From DATBDE01 sp036270095 (lineage in GTDB: Bacteria > Actinomycetota > Thermoleophilia > Solirubrobacterales > Solirubrobacteraceae): 64,000 nucleotides of DNA. The DNA lies in the NCBI GenBank assembly GCA_036270095.1, contig DATBDE010000127.1, positions 62,001-126,000 of the forward strand, given 5' to 3'. A model generated the notes under the pieces. That model searched no databases. It worked only from the letters and a program-made list of their open reading frames with translations, and had not been told where the DNA came from. Each line of letters opens with the position of its first letter. Position 1 is the stretch's first letter. Positions 17,439 to 26,114 of this stretch are shown here, in pieces. The position numbers and the translations under genes are program-made.

Positions 17439-18242
17439 CTACGCCGCTACGCCCTCCGCCCGCAGGATCTCGGCCAGTGCCGCGCGGCCGACGTCGAGCT
17501 GGCGCTCGTCGGGCTCGCGGGTGCCGATCGCCCGCTGCAGCTCGAAGCCGGGGCGCCGGAAGGCGCGCGCCGCGCGCGTGCTCGGGTGGCGCTCGGACCA
17601 GGCGAAGGCCTCGACCGCGGCCGCGATCGACACCAGGCCGACGGCGCCGGCGGCCATCGGGCCCGGCCGCTCCATCAGCCGCCGCAGCAGTGCCGCGCCG
17701 GCCAGGTTGGCGGCGAGCATGGGCGCGACGAGGTGCGAGCCGCAGCGCTCGTGCTCCTTGCTGGCGTCGGCCGCGTCGGCGGCGCCGTGCTCGTAGGCCG
17801 CGATCGCCTTGTGCTCGACGCCGTGGTAGGCGGCGAGCTCGCCGCCGCTGAGTGCCAGCAACGAGGGCGCCAGCGAGAGGCCGGCCGCGGCGGCCTCGCC
17901 CAGCGACGCGCGCCCGGCCCGGCGCGCCGCCGCCCGGGCGCCCACGCCGGCCAGGCCCGCGGCCAGCGCGCCGGCGAGCACGCGCTTGTCCTGGAAGGGC
18001 AGGCGCGCCTCCGGCAGCGCGCGCTTGACCAGCGGCAGCACCGCCATCGCCTCGTACAGGCGCGCCACGCCACGCGCGCCGGGCACGGCGTCGAAGGCCC
18101 GCACGCGCGGCTTGGGGCCCGAGGCCACACGCACGCCGCCGTCGGCGCAGCGGACGGCGGCGGCCCAGTGGGTAGGCCCGTGGACGAGCAGCCCGTTGCG
18201 CAGGGCCATGCCGCCCAGCCGCAGGCGCTCGGGCTCAGCCAC
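17439..18242 (-). CDS. DUF1385 (YqhQ-like) membrane protein
   Basis: A 267-residue protein similar to Bacillus YqhQ. The family core is present: an N-terminal GGMALRNGLLVHGP block, then the signature AAYHGVEHKAIAAYEHG, HERCGSHLVAPMLAAN and hydrophobic helices between and after them. The conserved His/Glu/Cys residues suggest metal binding, but no activity is established. GTG 18242 overlaps the end of the upstream M20 peptidase gene by 8 bp. Confidence 0.8.
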   Translation of the reverse strand: MAEPERLRLGGMALRNGLLVHGPTHWAAAVRCADGGVRVASGPKPRVRAFDAVPGARGVARLYEAMAVLPLVKRALPEARLPFQDKRVLAGALAAGLAGVGARAAARRAGRASLGEAAAAGLSLAPSLLALSGGELAAYHGVEHKAIAAYEHGAADAADASKEHERCGSHLVAPMLAANLAGAALLRRLMERPGPMAAGAVGLVSIAAAVEAFAWSERHPSTRAARAFRRPGFELQRAIGTREPDERQLDVGRAALAEILRAEGVAA

Positions 18243-19527
18243 CGAGCATCTCCCGCGCGACGTCGCCGAAGAACGCGGTGGCGAACTCGAGGTCGCGCAC
18301 GTCGATGCGCTCGTCGGCCGCGTGCAGCAGCGGCCACATCTCGAACAGGCCCATGTGGCGCATGGGGAAGAACCCGTAGGCGACGCACTCGGGGAAGAAG
18401 TGGCGGAAGTGGCGCGAGTCGGTGAAGGCCGGGAGCTGGGTGGGGATGACGCCGGCACCGGGGTCGTTGCGGTCGATCCACTCCGCGATGCGATCCATCA
18501 GCGGCGAGGTCATGGGCGAGCGGTTGCCGACCACCTTCTCGGTGATCTCGAGCTCGTAGCCGTCGGCGCCGAGAAGATCGTGGATGCGCGCCAGCACGTG
18601 GTCCTCGTCCAGGCCCGGGGGGACGCGGCAGTCGACCTGCAGCTCGGCGCGGGCCGGGATCACGTTGATCTTGTCCGAGGCCTTGATTCGCGTCGGGGTC
18701 ACCGTCACGCCGAGCATGGCCTGCACGAGCAGGGCCATGGCCGGGTCGTGCTCGCTGACCTCCAGCACGGCCCGGGCGGCGTCACCGTCGACGTCCACGC
18801 CCAGGGAGCCGAGCAGCGCGCGCGGCTCGTCGGTCAAGTCGTACGGGGGCTGCGCGCGCAGGCGCTGGAGCACCGGCGCCATCTTCAGCAGCGCGTTGTC
18901 GCCCAGCATGGGGACCGACGCATGGCCGGCGGCGCCGGTGGTGACGACGCGGAAGCGGAACACGCCCTTCTCGGCGCAGCACACCGGGTAGTAGCGGCGG
19001 CCGCGATAGGCGTGCACGGCGCCGCCGCCCTCGTTGAGGAGGAAGTCGCAGCGGGCGGCGTCGGGGTGGCGCCGGCACAGCCACTGGGCGCCGAGCTCCC
19101 CGCCGGTCTCCTCGTCCACCACCGCGAGGATCTTCAGGTCGCCGCGCGCCGGCCGCCAGCCGCTGCGGGCCAGCTCCACCGCCGCAGCCACCTCGGCGGC
19201 GACCTGCGACTTCATGTCGAGCGCTCCGCGGCCCCAGACGAAGCCGTCGGAGAGGTCGCCGGACCAGGGGTCGCGACTCCACGCCTCGGGGTCGGCGAGC
19301 ACGGTGTCGACGTGGCTGAGGAAGCCGAGCGTCGGGCCCTCGTCGCGGCCCTCGAGCGCGGCCACGAGGTTGGGACGCTCCGGCTCCGCACCCAGCAGCT
19401 GCACGGCGAACCCCGCCTCGTCGAGCAGGTCGGCCAGCTGCTCCTGGGCCGGGCGCTCGTTGCCGGGCGGGTTGACCGTGTCGTGACGGATCAGGTCCTG
19501 CAGCAGCTGTGTGACGAGTGCACCCAT
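18235..19527 (-). CDS. M20-family metallopeptidase (ArgE/DapE/CPG2-like)
   Basis: A 430-residue zinc peptidase/deacylase. Metal ligands and catalytic residues are seen in GFLSHVDTVLADPE (His and Asp), WGRGALDMKSQ (bridging Asp), VDEETGGELGAQW (catalytic and ligand Glu) and a C-terminal His in GLFEMWPLLHAADE. The dimerisation/lid domain is in the middle (GAAGHASVPMLGDNALL). Substrates in the family are N-acyl amino acids or small peptides; which one applies here is not evident. It is the first gene of the leftward housekeeping run and faces away from the MMPL exporter across a 135-bp regulatory gap. Confidence 0.8.
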   Translation of the reverse strand: MGALVTQLLQDLIRHDTVNPPGNERPAQEQLADLLDEAGFAVQLLGAEPERPNLVAALEGRDEGPTLGFLSHVDTVLADPEAWSRDPWSGDLSDGFVWGRGALDMKSQVAAEVAAAVELARSGWRPARGDLKILAVVDEETGGELGAQWLCRRHPDAARCDFLLNEGGGAVHAYRGRRYYPVCCAEKGVFRFRVVTTGAAGHASVPMLGDNALLKMAPVLQRLRAQPPYDLTDEPRALLGSLGVDVDGDAARAVLEVSEHDPAMALLVQAMLGVTVTPTRIKASDKINVIPARAELQVDCRVPPGLDEDHVLARIHDLLGADGYELEITEKVVGNRSPMTSPLMDRIAEWIDRNDPGAGVIPTQLPAFTDSRHFRHFFPECVAYGFFPMRHMGLFEMWPLLHAADERIDVRDLEFATAFFGDVAREMLGG

Positions 19528-19557
19528 GGGCCGGACGGCGGATCCGATCCTACGGGT

Positions 19558-19594
19558 TGGGGATATCCCCACCACCGGTTCGGGGGGATCCCCC
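19558..19594. promoter_or_regulatory. Two adjacent palindromes upstream of the MMPL exporter
   Basis: TGGGGATATCCCCA (19558-19571) and GGGGGATCCCCC (19583-19594) are both perfect palindromes with the same GGGG/CCCC arms, their centres 24 bp apart. They sit in the divergent gap between the M20 peptidase and the MMPL gene. No regulator gene is adjacent. They look like paired operator half-sites for a dimeric repressor; inferred only. Confidence 0.5.
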
Positions 19595-19662
19595 ATAGCG
19601 CGCACGGCGAGGGCGAGCAACGATCGCCGTGCACCTGATCACGACCCAGGAGATACGAGCTG

Positions 19663-21867
19663 ATGCAGTCCAGAAACCTTGCTGCGCGCGCCGGGCGCTG
19701 GAGCTCGACGCACCGCAAGACCGCGATCTTCGGATGGCTCGCGCTCGTCGTGCTCTCCCTCGCCATCGCCGGCGCGGTGGGCACGAACAACCTCAAGGAC
19801 GAGGACCAGGGGACGGGGCAGTCCCGCTCCGCCCAGCAGATCGTCAACGACAACTTCCCGAAGAAGGGCGACGAGAACATCCTGATCCAGACGCGGTCGG
19901 GGTCGCTGAACCCATCCAGTCCACAGATCAAATCCGCGGTCGGCGACGTCATCGGGGCGGTGTCCGGCTTGCGGACGGTGTCCGAGGTCAAGTCGCCGCT
20001 CGACCCGCGCAACCAGGGGCAGATCTCCAAGGACGGGCGCTCGGCACTGGTGACCTTCTCGGTCGCGGGTGACTCCGACAAGGCCAAGCAGCGCATCGGC
20101 CCGATCGAGACCGCCGTGGCCAAGGCGGCGCACAGGCATCCCCAGCTGCGGATCGAGGAGTTCGGCTCGGCCAGCGCGAGCAAGTCGCTGGAGAAGGCGT
20201 TCTCGAACGACTTCGCCAAGGCCGAGGTCACCTCCGTCCCGATCACGCTGATCATCCTGGTGATCGCCTTCGGCGCGCTGGTCGCCGCGGGCATCCCGCT
20301 GCTGCTCGGCATCTCCGCCGTCGCGATCGCGATCGGGCTGGTCGCGCTGCCCAGCCAGATCATGCCCGTCGACCAGGCCGTCACCTCGGTGATCCTGCTT
20401 GTCGGCCTCGCCGTCGGCGTGGACTACACGTTGTTCATCCTGCGCCGCGAACGCGAGGAACGGGTGCTCGGCCGCAGCTCGGCCGAGGCGCTGCGCACCG
20501 CGTCGGCGACCTCGGGGCGCGCCGTGCTGGTCTCCGGCCTGACCGTCATGGTCGCCATGGCCGGGATGTACTTCACCGGCTCGAGCGTGTTCTCGGGCTT
20601 CGCCACCGGCACGATCCTCGTCGTCGCCGCGGCCATGCTGGGCTCGGTCACCGTCGTGCCCGCCGTCCTGAGCTGGCTCGGCGACCGGATCGAGAAGGGG
20701 CGCGTCCCCTTCCTGGCCAAGTGGCGCGACAAGCGCCAGGCCCGCGGCGCCAATGGCGCCTGGGGCTGGATCCTCGACCGCGTGCTGGCGCGCCCGGTGG
20801 TGTCCGTCGTCCTGTCGGCCGGCGTCCTCATCGCGCTGGCGATCCCGGCCTTCGGGCTGCATACGGCCGCGTTCAGCACCGACGCGCTGCCGCGCAGCCT
20901 GCCGATCATGCAGACCTACGACCGGATCCAGGCGGCGTTCCCCGGTGAGGGCGTACCTGCGGTGGTCGCGGTCCAGGCCGACGACGTCACCGCCAAGCCG
21001 GTGGCGGCCCAGCTGAAGGACCTGGAGCACAAGGCGCTTGCCTCGGGCCAGTTCGAGCGCCCGATCAGCATGACCGTGAGCCCCAACCGGCACGTCGCGG
21101 TGCTCGACATCCCCATGGTCGGGTCGGGGACCGACGCACGGTCCGACCAGGCGCTGGCCAACCTGCGCGATCACCTCGTGCCCGCGACCACGGGCACGCT
21201 GGGCGGCGCCAAGACGTTCGTGAGCGGCCAGACGGCGCAGTCCAGGGACTTCAACGACCTGATGAAGTCGCACGCGCCGTTCGTGTTCGCGTTCGTCCTG
21301 CTGCTGGCGTTCGTGCTGCTGTTGGTGACCTTCCGGTCGATCGTGATCCCGATCAAGGCGATCGTGCTCAACCTGCTGTCGGTGGGCGCCGCCTACGGCG
21401 TGCTGGTGCTCGTCTTCCAGCACACGTGGGCCGAGGGCCTGCTCGGGTTCAAGTCCACGGGCGGCATCACCTCGTGGCTGCCGATCTTCCTGTTCGTGAT
21501 CCTGTTCGGGCTGTCGATGGACTACCACGTGTTCATCCTCAGCCGGATCCGCGAGGCGTTCGATCGCGGCATGAAGACCGAGGACGCCGTGGCGCACGGC
21601 ATCAAGACCACCGCGGGCACGGTGACGAGCGCTGCGGTGGTGATGGTTGCGGTGTTCGGGGTCTTCGCGACCCTGTCGATGCTCGACTTCAAGCAGATGG
21701 GCATCGGCCTCGCCGTGGCGGTCCTGATCGACGCCACGCTGGTCCGCGCGGTCCTGCTGCCGGCCACGATGAAGCTGCTCGGCGACTGGAACTGGTACCT
21801 GCCCAAGTCGCTGCGTTGGCTGCCCCGCTTGGGGCGCGAGCCTTCACCGGAAGGCGCGGGCGCCTAG
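19663..21867 (+). CDS. MMPL/RND-superfamily membrane exporter
   Basis: A 734-residue transporter with the two-fold RND layout: one helix (TAIFGWLALVVLSLAIAGAV), a large extracytoplasmic loop, five clustered helices, then the pattern repeats from about residue 380. The functional Asp-Tyr pairs typical of MMPL proteins are present in VGLAVGVDYTLFILRR and FGLSMDYHVFILSR. Such proteins export lipids, glycolipids or drugs using the proton gradient. AGGAGA lies 9 bases before ATG 19663. A strong hairpin terminator follows. Substrate unknown. Confidence 0.9.
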   Translation: MQSRNLAARAGRWSSTHRKTAIFGWLALVVLSLAIAGAVGTNNLKDEDQGTGQSRSAQQIVNDNFPKKGDENILIQTRSGSLNPSSPQIKSAVGDVIGAVSGLRTVSEVKSPLDPRNQGQISKDGRSALVTFSVAGDSDKAKQRIGPIETAVAKAAHRHPQLRIEEFGSASASKSLEKAFSNDFAKAEVTSVPITLIILVIAFGALVAAGIPLLLGISAVAIAIGLVALPSQIMPVDQAVTSVILLVGLAVGVDYTLFILRREREERVLGRSSAEALRTASATSGRAVLVSGLTVMVAMAGMYFTGSSVFSGFATGTILVVAAAMLGSVTVVPAVLSWLGDRIEKGRVPFLAKWRDKRQARGANGAWGWILDRVLARPVVSVVLSAGVLIALAIPAFGLHTAAFSTDALPRSLPIMQTYDRIQAAFPGEGVPAVVAVQADDVTAKPVAAQLKDLEHKALASGQFERPISMTVSPNRHVAVLDIPMVGSGTDARSDQALANLRDHLVPATTGTLGGAKTFVSGQTAQSRDFNDLMKSHAPFVFAFVLLLAFVLLLVTFRSIVIPIKAIVLNLLSVGAAYGVLVLVFQHTWAEGLLGFKSTGGITSWLPIFLFVILFGLSMDYHVFILSRIREAFDRGMKTEDAVAHGIKTTAGTVTSAAVVMVAVFGVFATLSMLDFKQMGIGLAVAVLIDATLVRAVLLPATMKLLGDWNWYLPKSLRWLPRLGREPSPEGAGA

Positions 21868-21900
21868 ACGACGAAACCTCGCCCCACGAGGACCCCCAGT

Positions 21901-21933
21901 ACCCGGAGCCCCGGCAGGTCAGGGGCTCCGGGT
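21901..21933 (+). terminator. Rho-independent-type hairpin after the MMPL gene
   Basis: ACCCGGAGCCCC and GGGGCTCCGGGT form a perfect 12-bp stem with a 9-base loop, 33 bases after the MMPL stop. Only CGTT follows, so the U-tract is weak, as is common in high-GC actinobacteria. Confidence 0.75.
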
Positions 21934-21971
21934 CGTTAAGGCGACATACTCGAAGGGCACGGAGCGGCACC

Positions 21972-23273
21972 ATCACCGATCAGCTCTTCGACACGCCCGA
22001 ACCCCCGCGCGGCCGCACGTCGGTGCCGCCGTCTGAGGGACCCCTGGCCGTACGCATGCGGCCAGTGTCGCTGGACGACTTCGTGGGCCAGGAGCACCTG
22101 TTGGCCCCGGGCTCGGCGCTGCGCACCGCCATCGAGACCGGCCGTCCGCACTCGATGATCCTCTACGGGCCGCCAGGCTCCGGCAAGACGACGCTCGCCC
22201 GGATCGTGGCCAGCGCCGCGGGCGCGGCCTTCGAGGAGGCCTCCGCCGTCGAGGCCGGCCGCGCCGAGGTGCGGGCCGTGCTGCAGCGGGCCGAGCACCG
22301 GCGTTCGGCCACGGGCGAGCGCACGATCTTCTTCCTCGACGAGATCCACCGCTTCAACAAGGCCCAGCAGGACGCGCTGCTGCCCGCGGTCGAGGAGGGC
22401 CTCGTGACCCTCATCGGGGCCACAACCGAGAACCCGTACTTCGAGGTGAACTCGGCCCTGCTCTCGCGCACGCAGGTCTACGAGCTCCACGCCCTCAGCG
22501 AGGACGACGTGCGCAGGCTCCTGCTGCGGGCCGAGCCCGGGCTGGTCGACGACGTCGTCGCGTTCCTGGCCGGGCGCTCCGGCGGCGACGCCCGCACGGC
22601 GCTGACCGCGCTCGAGCTCGCGCGCCAGACCGCGGGCGACCAGCCGATCACGCTCGAGCAGGCCGAGGACGCGCTGCAGCGCCGGGCGCTGCGCTACGAC
22701 AAGCGCGCCGAGCAGCACTACGACACGATCTCGGCCTGGATCAAGGCCACGCGCGGCTCGGATCCCGATGCTTCGCTGTACTACCTCGCGGTCATGCTCG
22801 AGGGCGGCGAGGACCCGCGCTTCATCGCCCGCCGCATGCTCATCCTCGCCTCCGAGGACGTCGGCAACGCCGACCCGCAGGCCCTCCAGGTGGCGGCCGC
22901 CGCGGCGTATGCCGTCGAGCACGTCGGCATGCCCGAGGCCCAGCTCACCTTGTCGCAGGCCGCCATCTACCTGTCCCTGGCGCCCAAGTCCAAGGCCGCG
23001 ACGCGGGCGATCGGCGCCGCGCGGGCGCACGTGCGCGAGCACGGCGCCAAGCTACCGCCGTCCTACCTGCGCTCGAGCGGCCACCCGGGCGCGCGGCCGC
23101 TGGGGCGCGGCCAGGGCTACGACTCGCCCCACGACCACCCCGAGGGCGTCTCCAGTCAGGAGCTGCTGCCCGACGAGGTGGTCGGCGCACGCTTCTACGC
23201 GCCCGGCGAGGGCGAGCGGGAGCTGACCGAGCGCCTGGCCGAGATCCGCCGCCTGCGCGGCCGCGAGCCGTAG
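21972..23273 (+). CDS. rarA: Replication-associated recombination protein A (AAA+ ATPase, MgsA/RarA)
   Basis: A ~433-residue clamp-loader-like ATPase acting at stalled replication forks. Seen in order: the family N-terminus (QLFDTPEPP), RMRPVSLDDFVGQEHLL, Walker A GPPGSGKTT, FLDEIHRFNKAQQDALL (Walker B), GATTENPYFEVNSALLSR (sensor 1 and arginine finger), and the C-terminal SEDVGNADPQAL and KLPPSYLRSSGHPGARPLGRG blocks. No ATG, GTG or TTG precedes the conserved N-terminus in frame after the upstream stop region. ATC at 21972 has GGAG at 21961-21964 with 7-base spacing and gives exactly the expected start, so I use it. GTG at 22023 is the nearest standard start but would remove 17 residues. Confidence 0.88.
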   Translation: MTDQLFDTPEPPRGRTSVPPSEGPLAVRMRPVSLDDFVGQEHLLAPGSALRTAIETGRPHSMILYGPPGSGKTTLARIVASAAGAAFEEASAVEAGRAEVRAVLQRAEHRRSATGERTIFFLDEIHRFNKAQQDALLPAVEEGLVTLIGATTENPYFEVNSALLSRTQVYELHALSEDDVRRLLLRAEPGLVDDVVAFLAGRSGGDARTALTALELARQTAGDQPITLEQAEDALQRRALRYDKRAEQHYDTISAWIKATRGSDPDASLYYLAVMLEGGEDPRFIARRMLILASEDVGNADPQALQVAAAAAYAVEHVGMPEAQLTLSQAAIYLSLAPKSKAATRAIGAARAHVREHGAKLPPSYLRSSGHPGARPLGRGQGYDSPHDHPEGVSSQELLPDEVVGARFYAPGEGERELTERLAEIRRLRGREP

Positions 23274-23328
23274 TCGCACAGGCAGGATCTTCACCGGCGT
23301 TGAGGAAGCCTCTGCTTCCCTGGGAACC

Positions 23329-23703
23329 ATGGACCGCCCCGCAATCGACCCCGGCGCCCTGCTCGCCCGCAGCTATCCGCTCCCCGACGGGGGCCGGGTG
23401 CGGCTGCGCCTGCTGCGCCGCTCCGACGCCGCCGCGGTGCGGGTCCTGCTCGCGACCGCGTGGGCGGTCCCGGACGACCTCGAGCTCCAGCGCCTCCTGC
23501 GCTTCGACCCCCGCCGCCGGCTGGCCATCGCGGCGGTCTCGCTGCGCGCCCGCGGCGAGGCGCTGCTCGGCGCGGGCGCGATCGACTTCGCCCCGGGCGC
23601 CGAGCCGGACCTCATCGTGGTGGACCCCGACCACGGCGCGGCGCTAGAGGGGCTCATCGCCGGCGCACTCCGCGCCAGAGCACGCCGTCGCGGCGCCGCA
23701 TAG
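23329..23703 (+). CDS. Short GNAT-like protein, 124 aa
   Basis: The N-terminal DGGRVRLRLLRRSDAAAVRVLL resembles the first strand-helix of GCN5-related N-acetyltransferases, but the acetyl-CoA loop (R/Q-x-x-G-x-G/A) is absent and the protein is shorter than the ~150 residues of the fold. It could be a degenerate or divergent GNAT-like domain. Codon pattern supports coding. Its TAG stop (23701-23703) is formed by the first three bases of hairpin repeat copy 2, which may have set the C-terminus. Confidence 0.5.
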   Translation: MDRPAIDPGALLARSYPLPDGGRVRLRLLRRSDAAAVRVLLATAWAVPDDLELQRLLRFDPRRRLAIAAVSLRARGEALLGAGAIDFAPGAEPDLIVVDPDHGAALEGLIAGALRARARRRGAA

Positions 23704-23800
23704 GCCATCGCTCGTCGCTCCTGGCGCCGGACGCAGGGGTGAAGCCGTGCTGAGCACGGCGAACCCCGAGGACTTCGCCAGGGGCGACGAGAATGGCCTA
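23701..23800. repeat. Dispersed hairpin repeat, copy 2 of 3
   Basis: 100-bp copy of the element at 2515, with the same TAGGCCAT/ATGGCCTA ends. The central stem differs in its loop only (GCCGTGC-TGA-GCACGGC), and GGGGT/ACCCC pair as in copy 1. It separates the GNAT-like gene from the aldehyde-dehydrogenase-like gene and, with copy 3, brackets the latter in direct orientation. Confidence 0.85.
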
Positions 23801-23812
23801 TAGGGTGCGGTG

Positions 23813-25261
23813 GTGCCCGCGCTGGTGAGCCACGACGCCTGCACCGGCGCCGTCCTCGGCGAGGTGCCGGAGACCGCGCCCGAGGCCGTCGCGGACCTCG
23901 TGGCCGAGGTGGACGCGGTGCAGCCGTTCTGGGCCGCGCTGCCGCTGTCGGACCGCTCGCGCTACCTGCGCCGCATCGCCCAGGTCGTGCTCGACGAGGT
24001 CGACCCGCTCAGCGAGCTGCTGGCCCGCGAGCAGGGCCGTCCGCGCACCGAGGCGGTCACGATGGAGATCCTCGCCTCGGTCGACGCGCTGCGCTGGATC
24101 GCCGCCTACGCGCCGCGCTACCTGGCCGACCAGCGCCTGCGCAACAACCAGCTGCCGCTGCGGGGCAAGCGCTCGCAGCTCGTACGCGACCCGGTCGGCG
24201 TCGTCGGCGTGGCGACGCCGTGGAGCTCGCCCTGGGCCAGCGGCATGCGCCGGGTGGCCAACGCGCTCATGGCCGGCAACGGCGTCGTGCTCGTGCCCGA
24301 CCCGCTCGTGCCCCTGACCGCGGTGCGCCTGGTGCGGGCGCTCGAGCGCGCCGGCGTCCCCGAGGGGCTCGTACGCGTGGCCGCCGGCCGCGCCGACCTC
24401 GCCGCGGCGCTGGAGCAGGGCGGCGCCGGACGCGTCGTGCGCATCGGCACCGACGGCCGCGACCCTATGCTCGTGCTCGCCGACGCGCCGCTCCGCCACG
24501 CCGTCTACGGGGCGCTGTGGGCCGCCTTCGCCGACGCGGGCCAGTCGCGGGTCAACGTCTCCCGCGTGTACGTGCGACGCGAGCTCGCCGACTCGTTCAC
24601 CGAGGGCCTCGTCGGCGCCACGGGGCGCCTGCGGCTGGGCGACCCGCAGCGCTGGGACATCGACATCGGCCCGCTCACCAGCGCCGAGAACCTGCCGCTG
24701 GTGCGCGACGCCGTCGACGCCGCGGTGGCCGCCGGGGCCGAGCGGCTCACCGGTGGGCCGGTCGAGCTCGCCGACGTTCCCGGGCCGTTCTACGCCCCCG
24801 CCGTGCTGCGCGGCGCCACGCCGGACATGTCGGTCGTGCGCGAGGCCGTTCCCGGCCCCGTGCTCTCGGTGGTCGCGGTCGACAGCGAGGACGAGGCCAT
24901 CGCGCTGGCCAACGACGTGCCCAGCGTGGGCGCGTCGGTGTGGACGGCCAACCGCGGCCGCGGCGAGCGCATCACGCGCGAGCTGCGGGCCGAGCGGGCG
25001 TGGATCAACGAGCACATGCCCACCGCGCTCTCCCCCGCGGGCGTGGCCGAGTTCGTCGACGTGCGCATGCGCGTCTGGGAGCCCTCCCGCCTGCGCGACC
25101 TGTGGTGGTATCCGTACGACGAGTCGCTGGCCCGTACGGTCAAGGCCGTCACCCGCTACTTCTACGGCCGCGAGAGCGAGCGCCTGCGCGCCGTGCGTGA
25201 GGGCGTCGTGCCCGCCGCCCGCCTGGCCCGGCGGCTGGCGCGCGACCGGGTCCGGCGCTAG
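23813..25261 (+). CDS. Aldehyde-dehydrogenase-fold protein lacking catalytic residues
   Basis: A 482-residue protein that follows the aldehyde dehydrogenase fold end to end, but with every active-site residue replaced. The oxyanion Asn (PWNFP) is Ser138 (PWSSP); the cofactor-binding Lys (LKPSE) is Val161 (LVPDP); the general-base Glu (ELGGK) is in TDGRD with Thr213; and the nucleophile Cys (GQxC) is Arg246 (AGQSRVNVSRVYV). It also has a ~55-residue C-terminal tail, rich in Arg/Tyr (WWYPYDES, TRYFYGRESERLRAVREG), not found in ordinary members. It is probably a pseudoenzyme with a structural, binding or regulatory role. GTG 23813 has AGGG 7 bases upstream; GTG 23810 is also possible. Direct copies of the hairpin repeat flank the gene. 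Confidence 0.8.
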   Translation: MPALVSHDACTGAVLGEVPETAPEAVADLVAEVDAVQPFWAALPLSDRSRYLRRIAQVVLDEVDPLSELLAREQGRPRTEAVTMEILASVDALRWIAAYAPRYLADQRLRNNQLPLRGKRSQLVRDPVGVVGVATPWSSPWASGMRRVANALMAGNGVVLVPDPLVPLTAVRLVRALERAGVPEGLVRVAAGRADLAAALEQGGAGRVVRIGTDGRDPMLVLADAPLRHAVYGALWAAFADAGQSRVNVSRVYVRRELADSFTEGLVGATGRLRLGDPQRWDIDIGPLTSAENLPLVRDAVDAAVAAGAERLTGGPVELADVPGPFYAPAVLRGATPDMSVVREAVPGPVLSVVAVDSEDEAIALANDVPSVGASVWTANRGRGERITRELRAERAWINEHMPTALSPAGVAEFVDVRMRVWEPSRLRDLWWYPYDESLARTVKAVTRYFYGRESERLRAVREGVVPAARLARRLARDRVRR

Positions 25262-25361
25262 TAGGCCATAGCTCGTCGTTCCTGGGGCCGGACGCAGGAG
25301 TGAAGCCGTGCTAGGCACGGCGAACCCCGAGGACCCCGCCAGGGGCGGCGAGAATGGCCTA
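25262..25361. repeat. Dispersed hairpin repeat, copy 3 of 3
   Basis: 100-bp copy, starting on the base after the TAG stop of the aldehyde-dehydrogenase-like gene and ending 19 bases before the siroheme gene. It has identical 8-bp ends and the GCCGTGC-TAG-GCACGGC core; one arm of the GGGGT/ACCCC pair is changed to GGAGT. Copies 2 and 3 lie in the same orientation as copy 1. Confidence 0.85.
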
Positions 25362-25380
25362 GGCCTCTACCATCGGAGGG

Positions 25381-26114
25381 GTGCCCGCACAGGCCTACGC
25401 CGGCAAGGAATGCGTCTGCCAGCTGCGCAGGGGGATCTGCGACCAGTCCTGCGTGCAGGGCATGCTGGAGACCCCGTTCTACATCGCCTGTCTGCGCCTC
25501 ACCGGCCGGCGCTGCGTGGTCGTCGGCGGCGGCGACGTCGGGCTCGAGAAGGTCGAGGGCCTGCTGGCCTGCGACGCCGACGTGACGCTCATCGCCCCCG
25601 ACGCGATCGCGCCCCTGCGCGAGCTCGCCGAGGAGGGCTCGATCGCCTGGGAGCGGCGCCCCTACGCCACCGGCGACCTCGAGGCCACGTTCATGGTCAT
25701 CGCCGCCACCAGCGACACCGACGTCAACATCCGCGTCTTCGCGGACGCCGAGCGGCGGGCGATGCTCGTCAACGTCGTCGACGTCCCGCCGCTGTGCAAC
25801 TTCATCCTCCCGGCCATCGTACGCACCGGCCCGCTGGCCATCGCGATCTCCACCGCGGGCGCCTCGCCGGCGCTGGCCAAGCGCCTCAAGCGCGAGATCG
25901 GCGAGATCTACGGCGAGCCCTACGCCCGCCTGGCGGTGATCCTCAACGAGGCCCGCGGGTGGGCCAAGGCCACCCTCCCCACCTACCAGGACCGCAAGGA
26001 GTTCTTCGAGTCGATCGTCAACGGCGAGCCCGACCCGGTGCAGCTCCTGCGCGACGGCGACGAGCCCGCCGTGCGCGACCTCGTCGCCGGGGCGCAGCGG
26101 ACCCACGTGGCCGC

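Noticed and set aside
19663..21867. mmpL3-like mycolate exporter
   Set aside because: It has the RND layout but is shorter and has no mycolic-acid genes around it; substrate left open.
23329..23703. A complete GNAT acetyltransferase
   Set aside because: Only the N-terminal pattern fits; the acetyl-CoA binding loop and the C-terminal strands are missing.
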